Shown here: positions 23,307-31,077 of the stretch, piece by piece
How the letters are laid out: each line of letters opens with the position of its first letter
How positions within the stretch are numbered: position 1 is the first letter of the stretch
IMG/VR virus record: IMGVR_UViG_3300036944_001184
Span: 1 to 58,166 of that record
DNA from: a virus
Direction: 5' to 3' (one strand)
Length of the DNA: 58,166 nt
Made by a program: the position numbers and the translations under genes
The notes under the pieces: model-generated
Told to the model about the DNA's origin: nothing
Seen by the model: the letters and a program-made list of their open reading frames with translations, nothing else
Database searches by the model: none

Positions 23307-23420
23307 ATGTTTTATCTCTAATCGGCTATTCTTCTCGCAGCTGAACGACGAAACTCCTTCGCTGGGTAGGTAACCCTTCTATAAGTAGTCCTAAGCAGAA
23401 TCGGAGATAGGCACTTGTGC

Positions 23421-23464
23421 CGCTGTTACCTTTGACTCCAGTAACGACCAACCGTGTAACAGCG
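23421..23464 (+). promoter_or_regulatory. Capsid gene promoter within a 9-bp inverted repeat
   Basis: CGCTGTTAC (23421-23429) and its complement (23456-23464) enclose TTGACT (23432-23437), a 17-base spacer and TGTAAC (23455-23460). The -10 box therefore lies inside the right arm, which suggests an operator-controlled promoter. The 202-base gap 23307-23508 holds nothing else I recognise. The leader to the ATG would be about 40 bases without a Shine-Dalgarno sequence. Confidence 0.5.
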
Positions 23465-23508
23465 AGTGCTGTTACGATTCTGTTTAATCCCTCTACTTAC
23501 CTACTCCC

Positions 23509-24843
23509 ATGGCTGGATCATTCCCACCCGCTTCTAGTTCTACTGCCGCGATCAACGAGTTGCTTTCCCAAGAAAGCAATCGAATCGGCTCCGATATTCA
23601 CCGCCAGACCCTCGGCATGTCGCCTTGGATGGACCTTATCCGTAAAAGCGAATTTGCTGACGGTCTCGGTTATCAGCGCAACGTGCTGATTTATGACCGC
23701 GCACTTCCGCTCAACGATGGCTCAAATACAGGCACCTTCGATGTGATTGGCCTTAACTGGGCTAACCTTGCTTCGTCCGCCCTTACCTCGGATAACTCGG
23801 CTCTCAATAGCGCCGCGCTTATCGCCGGTTCTTCGATCGACAACGTCGGTCCTTACAACAAGACCGCCCGCATCGACTTCACCCGCAAGCTGAAGAGCTT
23901 CAACCTTCAGCGCGCCACGGTCCAGTCCCCACGCATCAACGTGGAAGACCTCCGCTTCGCCGCCTATCGCCAAGAGCAGCTCGGTGCCATCATGGACATC
24001 CTCAAGGATTCCACGCAGCGCAGCTGGATCGAACGCTACCGCGACGAGTACGAGCGCGTTGCCGCGAACTTCGTTCCCTGCCTTAGCGCCGCTACTCCGA
24101 TCCTCACCACGGTCAACACCGATGGCGACTCGACTGCGGACGACCTCTTCGAAGGTGCTCAGGTCACTGACGTCAAGATCACCACTTCCGGTGCCTCCAA
24201 CGCGGACGTTACCCCGACTGCCAACATCTCCAACAAGGTGCTGGACAAAATCTACTACGCCCTCGTTCGTCAGGGTGGTGGTGCCAAGGCTTACGGTCGT
24301 GAGAACGCCCGCCCGGTCTTTGGTCTGATCCTCAGCTCGGAAGCCAGCTACGCGCTGATGACCGAAGCAGGATTCAGGGATGACGTTCGCTACAACGCGG
24401 CCAAGGTTTCTGACCTGCTCGCCCCGCTTGGAGTTGAGAAGTCCTTCCGTGGCTACTACCACTTGGTCGATGACCTCTGCCCGCGCTACACCATCTCTGG
24501 TGCCACGATCACCCGCGTTCGCCCGGAGGTCTACTCCAGCGGCGTGCTGATCATGAACTCCTCGTACGACACGGCTGACTACGAAGCCGCCTACGTCCTC
24601 CACGAGGAAGTCATGGAATCCCAGATTCCTAACCCGATCACCAGCGGCGGTTCCGGCATCACGTTCAACCCGACCGACTACAAGGGCAAGTTCAGCTGGC
24701 TGAACATCGTCAATGAGACGACCAACCCGGACGGCGTCATCGGCTTCTTCCGCGGCGTCCTCGCCTCGGCCACCAAGCCAATCAAGACGAACTTCGGTTA
24801 CGTCATCCTGTTCAAGCGCACCAGCACCACCCCTGCTGCCTAA
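23509..24843 (+). CDS. Major capsid protein (444 aa)
   Basis: Gene order (portal, scaffold, this gene, small decoration-like gene) and length identify it as the likely major capsid protein. Features include a polar N-terminal arm (GSFPPASSSTAAINELLSQE), a helical segment (LRFAAYRQEQLGAIMDILKD) and a long beta-rich body with ARPVFGLILSSEASYALMT. The 'FGLILSSE...R..NA.KVSDLLAPLGVEKSFRGYYHLVD' stretch resembles the A-domain of HK97-fold capsids in N4- or T7-like podoviruses. Codon usage is even and GC-rich, as expected of a highly expressed gene. A terminator follows immediately. Confidence 0.75.
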   Translation: MAGSFPPASSSTAAINELLSQESNRIGSDIHRQTLGMSPWMDLIRKSEFADGLGYQRNVLIYDRALPLNDGSNTGTFDVIGLNWANLASSALTSDNSALNSAALIAGSSIDNVGPYNKTARIDFTRKLKSFNLQRATVQSPRINVEDLRFAAYRQEQLGAIMDILKDSTQRSWIERYRDEYERVAANFVPCLSAATPILTTVNTDGDSTADDLFEGAQVTDVKITTSGASNADVTPTANISNKVLDKIYYALVRQGGGAKAYGRENARPVFGLILSSEASYALMTEAGFRDDVRYNAAKVSDLLAPLGVEKSFRGYYHLVDDLCPRYTISGATITRVRPEVYSSGVLIMNSSYDTADYEAAYVLHEEVMESQIPNPITSGGSGITFNPTDYKGKFSWLNIVNETTNPDGVIGFFRGVLASATKPIKTNFGYVILFKRTSTTPAA

Positions 24844-24849
24844 TCCCCC

Positions 24850-24884
24850 GAGCCCGGTTCGCCCTAAACCAGCGGGCCGGGCTC
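24850..24884 (+). terminator. Terminator after the capsid gene
   Basis: GAGCCCGG (24850-24857) pairs with CCGGGCTC (24877-24884), followed by a pyrimidine tract. The stem sequence is nearly the same as in the next terminator at 25336, suggesting duplication. Confidence 0.7.
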
Positions 24885-24900
24885 TTCCCCTTTCCCTACC

Positions 24901-25329
24901 ATGCCCACTCTCGACGACGCGCCTATCGTGCGCACCCTCACCTCGCCAGCTGCCGGAGACCTGTTTCAGGTATACGACATCTCGGAACAGCCTACCGGTG
25001 CAAAGGTCCTGCCTTTCAGCTCCATCCTCGGCCTCGGGCTCCTCGCCACCGAAGTTGATGACGCTGTCGCCAACGCGGACACCATCGCCACCAAGATGTC
25101 GGTGGTCACGGGCACCACTCCTACGGTCACGCTCCCTGCGGTCGCTGGTGCTCTCCGTGAAGTGATTGTCCTCAACACCGCATCAGGAAACCTGACTCTG
25201 GATACCCCGGGTTCTGAAAAGATCCTGACCGGTACCGCCGAAGCGGACACCCTCGTAGTCGCCACCGGCAAGTCCGCTTGGCTTCTGTCGAACGGTACCC
25301 GTTGGTACCACGTCTCCAACGACGCCTAA
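24901..25329 (+). CDS. Small beta-rich structural protein, head decoration or fibre-like (142 aa)
   Basis: The protein begins MPTLDDAPIVRTLTSPAAGD and ends with a beta-rich domain (TLDTPGSEKILTGTAEADTLVVATGKSAWLLSNGTRWYHVS), a pattern common in phage decoration and fibre modules. The same ending style occurs late in the fibre at 27502. It is flanked by two near-identical terminators, so it may be an inserted single-gene cassette. Its role on the capsid is inferred from position. Confidence 0.6.
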   Translation: MPTLDDAPIVRTLTSPAAGDLFQVYDISEQPTGAKVLPFSSILGLGLLATEVDDAVANADTIATKMSVVTGTTPTVTLPAVAGALREVIVLNTASGNLTLDTPGSEKILTGTAEADTLVVATGKSAWLLSNGTRWYHVSNDA

Positions 25330-25335
25330 CAACCT

Positions 25336-25373
25336 ACCGAGCCCGGGACGCTGCTACCTTACCCGGGCTCGGT
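25336..25373 (+). terminator. Terminator after the 24901 gene
   Basis: A perfect 12-bp stem, ACCGAGCCCGGG (25336-25347) with its complement (25362-25373), followed by TTCTTAA. Confidence 0.85.
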
Positions 25374-25422
25374 TTCTTAAAGGCCCCGCGGAGCCTTCAC
25401 AAGAATCCGCGACCACTTTCCC

Positions 25423-25650
25423 ATGGACCTCGCCTTCCCTATCCCCGCCGGTATTGAACTGCCAGAACTCGCCGAGGGCGAGACCATCGACTTCATGACC
25501 ACCTACACGGTGTCTGAAGGTATGCTGGTGCCGCTCTCTATCGAGGGCGAGCCAATCGCCGAAGCCGAAGAAGAGTCAGAATCCGAAGAGCCTGAAGAAG
25601 GCGAAAGCTTCGGAGCTGCGATCGAGAAGCGCATGGGAGGCATGTCGTGA
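25423..25650 (+). CDS. Small acidic protein (75 aa)
   Basis: MDLAFPIPAGIELPELAEGET... has a beta-type first half and a Glu-rich stretch (EAEEESESEEPEEGES) near the end. The stop overlaps the GTG start of the lipoprotein gene. Acidic small proteins here may be minor head components. No family was recognised. Confidence 0.6.
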   Translation: MDLAFPIPAGIELPELAEGETIDFMTTYTVSEGMLVPLSIEGEPIAEAEEESESEEPEEGESFGAAIEKRMGGMS

Positions 25651-25784
25651 GACTACTCGCCTGCCTCGCTATCACCCTGATACTCGCCTCCTGTGGCGCG
25701 ACCATCGGGTTTGAAGGACCCTACACGGGTCTCCACTACGACGTCACCATCTCTGCACCGAAAGCGGTGCTCTTGGAAAAATGA
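25647..25784 (+). CDS. Small lipoprotein (45 aa), possible o-spanin-like
   Basis: From GTG at 25647 the product is MRLLACLAITLILASCGATIG and onward. It has a hydrophobic signal peptide and a lipobox LASC, so Cys16 would be lipidated. It overlaps both neighbours by 4 bases and precedes the holin-like gene, which fits a lysis cassette. Small outer-membrane lipoproteins (Rz1-type o-spanins) act in the last step of lysis in Gram-negative hosts. This one lacks the usual Pro-rich tail, so that role is tentative. Confidence 0.65.
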   Translation: MRLLACLAITLILASCGATIGFEGPYTGLHYDVTISAPKAVLLEK

Positions 25785-26122
25785 ATGACTGGCTCATCAA
25801 GTCGATCGGATCTTTCGTACTAGCTGGGGCGTTCTACGCCTCGTCCGCTTTCACGAATCTGGCATCAGAAATCACGACTGGTGAACCACACTCACTTATC
25901 ACGAATGGCGGACAACTTACCGTCGTCGGGATTCTCGCCTTCGCAGTGGTGACATTGTGGAAGGGCGTTCAAGACCTCCAAAGGGAAGTGCGCACCTCGC
26001 TCCAGAGTCAGATCATCAATCAGCAGGGCGAGCTTCAGAAGTCCCACGAAAGCCGCGAGGCGTACACAGAGGCTCTCAATAACCTCATCGCCGAGATCCG
26101 TGCTGGTAGAACCGACAAGTAA
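25781..26122 (+). CDS. Holin-like membrane protein (113 aa)
   Basis: Two hydrophobic segments, IGSFVLAGAFYASSAF (residues 8-23) and LTVVGILAFAVVTLW (about 47-61), are followed by a charged coiled-coil tail. Size and topology fit holins, which open the inner membrane at lysis, and the amidase gene is nearby. The loop between the segments (NLASEITTGEPHSLITNGG) is encoded by heptamer-type DNA at 25854-25904, including GAACCAC and TTATCAC. It overlaps the lipoprotein and DUF1353-like genes. Confidence 0.65.
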   Translation: MNDWLIKSIGSFVLAGAFYASSAFTNLASEITTGEPHSLITNGGQLTVVGILAFAVVTLWKGVQDLQREVRTSLQSQIINQQGELQKSHESREAYTEALNNLIAEIRAGRTDK

Positions 26123-26591
26123 GCTACGCTATCGGGAACTCCCCGCCAAGTTTGGCAGCAAGTATCGCTTCGAACTGATCGAAGATTTTTCTGTTCGCGT
26201 TGACCGCAAGCTCGGTACGCATTCCTTCCGCGACAAACGTGGCGCTGAGTGGCTGAGCTTCGACGGCGACACGATCACCGTTCGCCGGTTCTACAACTGG
26301 AATGGCTCCTCGCCAAAGATCGCGGTTGCGGGCAAGTGGATCGGCACGCCCGACACTGTCTCGAACCTCGCGGGTTCTGTCGTTCATGACGCCCTCTACC
26401 AGTACCTCGACGCCCACTGCTTCCCGCTGGATCAGGCGGATGCCAACACTATTTTCTACGAGCTGATGAAGCGCGAAGGTTTCGCCTTGTCGGGCGTCTA
26501 CTTGGGTGCAGTCGCCACTCTCGGCTACCCGTGGAAGTTCTTCGGAGACTTCTTCAAGAAGCCCCCGGAGTGCCACTATCACGGGGATTGA
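26100..26591 (+). CDS. DUF1353-like protein of the lysis region (163 aa)
   Basis: The start is GTG at 26100, overlapping the holin-like gene by 23 bases. Later segments RRFYNWNGSSPKI, SVVHDALYQYLD and DANTIFYELMKREG match the pattern of DUF1353 proteins, which have a conserved HD-A-LY and Asp. Members often sit beside phage lysins. Biochemical function is not established. The first 20 residues contain a basic stretch. Confidence 0.6.
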   Translation: MLVEPTSKLRYRELPAKFGSKYRFELIEDFSVRVDRKLGTHSFRDKRGAEWLSFDGDTITVRRFYNWNGSSPKIAVAGKWIGTPDTVSNLAGSVVHDALYQYLDAHCFPLDQADANTIFYELMKREGFALSGVYLGAVATLGYPWKFFGDFFKKPPECHYHGD

Positions 26592-26593
26592 GG

Positions 26594-26622
26594 TTGTATT
26601 GCTGTGCCCTTTCAGGTATCAT
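26594..26622 (+). promoter_or_regulatory. Sigma-70-like promoter of the amidase gene
   Basis: TTGTAT (26594-26599), 17-base spacer, TATCAT (26617-26622), then 6 bases to the ATG at 26629. The -10 box is part of a GTATCAT heptamer. Confidence 0.65.
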
Positions 26623-26628
26623 TTGCCC

Positions 26629-27186
26629 ATGAAAGTCGCAATTTGCGTAGGCCATAGCCGAGATGGAGATGACGGAGCAGAATCCGTATCAGGAATCACG
26701 GAATGGGCATACAATGACACGCTGGCTGGCTTCCTGAAGGAGGCTCTTCGCCTGCGCGGAATCGAGTCTGAGATCATCGACCACTACAAGGGCGGTGGAT
26801 ACTCTGCCGCGATGCGTGATGCCGCGGCTCAGGTTGCCGACTACGGCGCTGATCTCGCCCTTGAGCTTCACTTCAACAGCGCGGACTCCAGCGCCAACGG
26901 CTTCGAGTATCTTTTCTGGCACAGCTCCAACAAGGGCGCTCGCCTCGCCGCCAGTCTGATCTCCACGCACACCAAGAGCTTCTCTGGTTTCAAGAACCGC
27001 GGACCCAAGCCGATCGACGCCAACGATCGCGGCGGCAGCTTCCTCCGCCTTACGCACTGCCCGGCTGTGATCTGCGAACCTTTCTTCGGTTCCAACGAAC
27101 GCGAGTGGGACTTCTACTCCGTCAACTACTCCAAGCTCGCCGAGGCTTACGCCGACGCGATTGTTCTCTACAAAGATGGCCACTGA
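26629..27186 (+). CDS. N-acetylmuramoyl-L-alanine amidase endolysin (185 aa)
   Basis: The product is a single Amidase_3-type domain. ICVGHS gives the first zinc His (His9), TEW the Glu ligand (Glu25), LELHFNS the second His (His81), and VICEPFFGSN the catalytic Glu (Glu150). It would cut the lactyl-alanine amide bond of peptidoglycan. No signal peptide or wall-binding domain is present, so it depends on the holin for access. Codons for VSGITEW, including Glu25, coincide with a heptamer run at 26686-26706. A promoter ending 6 bases before the ATG suggests a leaderless mRNA. Confidence 0.9.
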   Translation: MKVAICVGHSRDGDDGAESVSGITEWAYNDTLAGFLKEALRLRGIESEIIDHYKGGGYSAAMRDAAAQVADYGADLALELHFNSADSSANGFEYLFWHSSNKGARLAASLISTHTKSFSGFKNRGPKPIDANDRGGSFLRLTHCPAVICEPFFGSNEREWDFYSVNYSKLAEAYADAIVLYKDGH

Positions 27187-27502
27187 AATCGACCGCACCA
27201 TCAGCCGGGATAGTGATTACGGATTCGCGATCACCTTCTTGGACGATAACGACGATCCCGTAACCGGGGTCGATTTCACTTGTGCCGTTCGCCTGAAGTA
27301 CAAGACGCCGATCGTCACAAGCTTTGAGGTCGCCGAGGATGCGCCCGGCGTCTACACGTTCGTGCTCACCCGCGCCAAGACCCGCCTGCTTTCGCCCAAC
27401 CTGACCTACACCTACGATGTCGCCTACAGCCGCGACGGGGCAGTGACCCGCCCCATCTACGGCAATCTGACCATCCTCGGTGACATTTCCCCAATCGACT
27501 AA
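27176..27502 (+). CDS. Small beta-rich tail-associated protein (108 aa)
   Basis: The start at 27176 (MATEIDRTISRDSDYGFAIT) overlaps the amidase end by 11 bases. The product has an Ig- or baseplate-upper-protein-like strand pattern (FLDDNDDPVTGVDFTCAVRLKY ... YGNLTILGD). Such small domains often precede fibre genes and may cap or anchor the fibre. No family is certain. Confidence 0.6.
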   Translation: MATEIDRTISRDSDYGFAITFLDDNDDPVTGVDFTCAVRLKYKTPIVTSFEVAEDAPGVYTFVLTRAKTRLLSPNLTYTYDVAYSRDGAVTRPIYGNLTILGDISPID

Positions 27503-30126
27503 TGCCTCTCCTCGTAGACTCTGCTGGTGATGACGTGACGCTGATCCTATCGGATGTCGGCGCTACAGGTCCGTCTGGAACCATCACGGTTGGAACTACC
27601 ACCACGTTGTCCGCTGGGGCGAGCGCCACTGTAACCAACAGCGGGACGTCTACTGCGGCGGTCTTCAACTTCGGTATTCCTCGTGGGGCTACTGGCGCAA
27701 CCGGAGCCGCAGGCCCGAACACGGTTACTACCTCGACCACGACTGACCTAAGCGGGTTGCTGAAAGGTACAGGAGGCAACATTGCACTCGCTGTGGCCGG
27801 GAGCGATTATGTGCATCCAACAGTGGCAGTTATCATTGACCCTGAAAAATCTATTGTCGTTTCACCTGACGGTACTGACGGCGATAGGGGCACGGCACTA
27901 CTGGCTGCTTATGCGGCAGCTAAATTGCTGACTCCGGGAGGCGCAGCCCTGTCTCGGACTAACCGGGCTCAAGTGGTCCTACCCCCAGGCAAATACAAGA
28001 TTGATACCACGTTGATTCTCGACACGGATTTTGTCGATCTGGTTGCACTCGTTCCCGAAAAAGGCGGGGACCGACAGCCCACAGACACGGATCTCCCGAT
28101 GGCCAACCCGACCGAGACCATCGTGGTCAACAGCAGGGACTCCTTCCGGCCATCGCCCACACTGGTCTACACCGAGACGGTGAAAATCTCGACCATCTTG
28201 CAGGACTGCAATGACACCCGCCTTGTGGGGTTCAGCATCGCCCAACTTTCCGCAGGATGGAGAGCCAATGAGGATGTCTATACATCGGTCGGAGCTTTCA
28301 AGATCGGCGACGTTGACAACAGCGCGTCTATCTACGACACGATGTACTTCTGGACGGTCTGCACCGAGAACTTCTTCGGGGGTGGAGTTGCTGCTTATCG
28401 GGATTTCGATGGTGGGTGGACAAACTGCATCGGGAATGGCTTCTCATTCGTAATTGGGAAAGGCACGTTTGACCCAACCTTTGAGACCAGTGACGTATAT
28501 GACGGCAAGTTTCGTGCCCGGATGCGTGACTGCCAAGGTGGCGTATTTTCATTCATCGGTGACGGGCTTGAGGACCCTTCGGCGGATAACGCTGCCATCG
28601 GCTGCAAGCTCATTCGATGCAAGGCCATCGGCAAATGGTCGGACGCGGATACAGATTCAGGGAAAGGATCGTTCGGCGGCTGCGGTTTCGTCGGGGTGGA
28701 CATAGATGCGGCTTGCTACCTTGAGGAGTGTGAAGCCGGAAACGGGTCGTTCGGTCTCGGGAAGCAAGTGTCCGCTGAAATCGTTCGGTGCGTGGGTGGG
28801 GATTTCTGTTTTGCCTCAGACGGAATCTTCTCAGGCGTGGCGGTTGATTCATCGGCAGGACTTTCTTCCTTTGGTGGGACGAACACCAACACGACTACCT
28901 CTTACTGCGACGGTGAACTGCTTCGATGCACCTACAAGGCAGGAAGCTGGCCCACCAACTTGGCGGGCGCTATTCTCACAAATTGCAGCGTCACCCAAGT
29001 CACCACCAATCGGGATTGTATCCGACTTCTGGATGGTAATTCGGTGCTGACCAACTGTGATTTTCGGGTGGTCTCTGGTGGAACCGGGGTCCCAATCAAC
29101 GCGGCCACCGCGAAGTCAGCCGCGATCTACCATTGCCGCCTGAACAACGTCGCATTTGACCCGGACGGACTCGGATCAAATGTCACGAATATCGCGGACA
29201 GTGTGATCAACGGTAATGCCGAAACCTCATCAGCGGCTCTTGGGCTCAAGAGCGCCACCACCACGGTTTCTGTTGCATCGGCGACCGCGCCAACAGCCAG
29301 ACAGGCGTTGGTCGCAACGAGTGGAACGGCGGCAGCATGGACGACTTACGGTGACCTATGCACGGTTGGGCCAAGTGAAGTCTCGATCACTGGCACCACC
29401 ACACTGACAAGCGCCGCGTTCGGTAAGCAGCACGTCTGCTCGGGTACGTCTTCGGATTATGCGGTCACCCTGCCTACCGCTTCAGGGAATGCAGGGCGCA
29501 TCACCTCTCTCCGAATGTCAGCGGCTCTTACCAAGTTCGTGACAATCACGGCGGCTGGCTCCGACCTGATCGACGGCACCTCCACCCGGATCATGTGGGC
29601 TCAAGAGTCCGCTGTTCTGCTTTGCGATGGGGCTAACTGGACGAAGATTGCAGGCAAGCCACGCCCCATGTCTTTTGTCGGACAGAACACATCGGGAGTG
29701 ACCGTTTTGAACGAGGAACTGACACCGATCAGCGCCGCCACTCCACTGTCCAACCCGACCGGAGCGATGACAACCACCTTGTCAGGCTCCACGGTTGTTA
29801 TCATTCGCAGGCCGGGCAAGTATGCGGTGTCCACGACCATCTCGATGACGCGAGCCGGGTCCGCTCCCGGGTTTATATCTTACAACTTCCCGCTGAAAAA
29901 TTCAGTGGATACGACGTTCTCCAACCCCCAGTTCTCGTCACTTGTCCCAACAGCAACCGATGGAGCCGCGACTTTTTCGGTCATCAATCTCACCTCGAAT
30001 ATTGACTTCGCCCTGTCCGACACCATCTGCATGGGCGCTTTCCAAGCGTCAGGAGCGACCATGACCACCATCACCGACGCCGAGCTTTGCCCGACAATCT
30101 CAGTTGTTGAATGCCCCGATTGGTGA
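27502..30126 (+). CDS. Tail fibre/spike with probable beta-helix domain (874 aa)
   Basis: The N-terminal part (MPLLVDSAGDDVTLILSDVG) resembles the next fibre gene. It is followed by a short collagen-like stretch (RGATGATGAAGP near residue 55) and a pectate-lyase-type entry (VVSPDGTDGDRGTALLAAYAAAKLLT...VVLPPGKYKI). A long region of short strands with Gly and Asn (right-handed beta-helix style) runs to about residue 560, then beta-rich C-terminal modules. Such proteins bind, and sometimes cleave, host surface polysaccharide. Catalytic residues cannot be named by eye. It begins on the last base of the previous stop codon. Confidence 0.75.
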   Translation: MPLLVDSAGDDVTLILSDVGATGPSGTITVGTTTTLSAGASATVTNSGTSTAAVFNFGIPRGATGATGAAGPNTVTTSTTTDLSGLLKGTGGNIALAVAGSDYVHPTVAVIIDPEKSIVVSPDGTDGDRGTALLAAYAAAKLLTPGGAALSRTNRAQVVLPPGKYKIDTTLILDTDFVDLVALVPEKGGDRQPTDTDLPMANPTETIVVNSRDSFRPSPTLVYTETVKISTILQDCNDTRLVGFSIAQLSAGWRANEDVYTSVGAFKIGDVDNSASIYDTMYFWTVCTENFFGGGVAAYRDFDGGWTNCIGNGFSFVIGKGTFDPTFETSDVYDGKFRARMRDCQGGVFSFIGDGLEDPSADNAAIGCKLIRCKAIGKWSDADTDSGKGSFGGCGFVGVDIDAACYLEECEAGNGSFGLGKQVSAEIVRCVGGDFCFASDGIFSGVAVDSSAGLSSFGGTNTNTTTSYCDGELLRCTYKAGSWPTNLAGAILTNCSVTQVTTNRDCIRLLDGNSVLTNCDFRVVSGGTGVPINAATAKSAAIYHCRLNNVAFDPDGLGSNVTNIADSVINGNAETSSAALGLKSATTTVSVASATAPTARQALVATSGTAAAWTTYGDLCTVGPSEVSITGTTTLTSAAFGKQHVCSGTSSDYAVTLPTASGNAGRITSLRMSAALTKFVTITAAGSDLIDGTSTRIMWAQESAVLLCDGANWTKIAGKPRPMSFVGQNTSGVTVLNEELTPISAATPLSNPTGAMTTTLSGSTVVIIRRPGKYAVSTTISMTRAGSAPGFISYNFPLKNSVDTTFSNPQFSSLVPTATDGAATFSVINLTSNIDFALSDTICMGAFQASGATMTTITDAELCPTISVVECPDW

Positions 30127-30153
30127 TGCTGGAGCCCGAACCACTTATCACTT

Positions 30154-31077
30154 ATGCCGATTGACCGAGTCACTCTCATTGTTTCCGATGCAGGAATTCC
30201 GGCTCCGCACGCGGCTTCTCACCAGTCTGGTGGCGGAGACGCCCTTGCTCTCGCCGTTGGTCAGATCGCCAGTGTTCCGACAGCACGACTCCTCGGTCGT
30301 TACACCGCAGGAACTGGAGTCGCCCAGACCATCTCTCTCGGCAGTGGCCTCACTCTTCCGTCTGGTGTTCTGACCCTAGGTGCGGAAATACTCGCCGTAT
30401 CAGGCGTGGCGACTACCGGATACCTGAAGCGCACTGGCACGGCAACCTACACGAGCGCGGCTACAGTTCCCTACTCTGATCTCGCCTCAATCCCCGCCGC
30501 AATCGACGCTCTGGACGGACTCACTCCTGCGGCCAATAGATTTCCATACTTCACGGGCAGCTCATCAGCTGCTCTCGGCACTGTGTCTGCTTTCGGTCTC
30601 ACACTTGTGGACGACGCGGACGCTATCGCCGCGCGCACTACTCTTGGCTTGGGCACCCTCGCCACCCAGAACGGAACCTTCAGCGGCACATGTTCTGGCA
30701 CGAACACCGGGGACCAGACGATCACCCTCACGGGCGACGTGACCGGCTCCGGGACTGGGTCTTTCTCCGCGACGATCGCCAATGATGCGGTGACCTACGC
30801 CAAGATGCAGAACGTCTCTGCAACGGACAAGATCCTCGGCAGGTCCACTTCTGGTGCAGGTAACGTGGAAGAGATCACTTGCACACCAATTGCAAGGACT
30901 TTCCTAGCCGCCGCGGACGCCCCTAACCAGCGCGCTGTTCTGGGTCTGGAAACTATCGCCCTCCTTCCAGCGCCCACAGGCCCTTACGCAGACGACACCG
31001 AAGCAGCCGCGGGCGGTATTGCCGTGAACTGCTTGTACTACACAGCCGCTGGAGTCATTCAAATTCGCCTCACTTAA
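30154..31077 (+). CDS. Tail fibre protein (307 aa)
   Basis: The opening MPIDRVTLIVSDAGIPAPHAASHQSGGGD includes the 'HAASH-x-x-GGGDAL' motif common in phage fibre proteins. Later repeats (LLGRYTAGTGVAQTISLGSG and KILGRSTSGAGNVEEIT) are the typical 'LLGR-x-x-x-GTG-x-x-E-x-I' fibre modules. Heptamer-like GAACCAC and TTATCAC lie just upstream at 30137-30150. The stop shares a base with the next ATG. It probably forms part of the adsorption apparatus with the 874-residue fibre. Confidence 0.75.
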   Translation: MPIDRVTLIVSDAGIPAPHAASHQSGGGDALALAVGQIASVPTARLLGRYTAGTGVAQTISLGSGLTLPSGVLTLGAEILAVSGVATTGYLKRTGTATYTSAATVPYSDLASIPAAIDALDGLTPAANRFPYFTGSSSAALGTVSAFGLTLVDDADAIAARTTLGLGTLATQNGTFSGTCSGTNTGDQTITLTGDVTGSGTGSFSATIANDAVTYAKMQNVSATDKILGRSTSGAGNVEEITCTPIARTFLAAADAPNQRAVLGLETIALLPAPTGPYADDTEAAAGGIAVNCLYYTAAGVIQIRLT

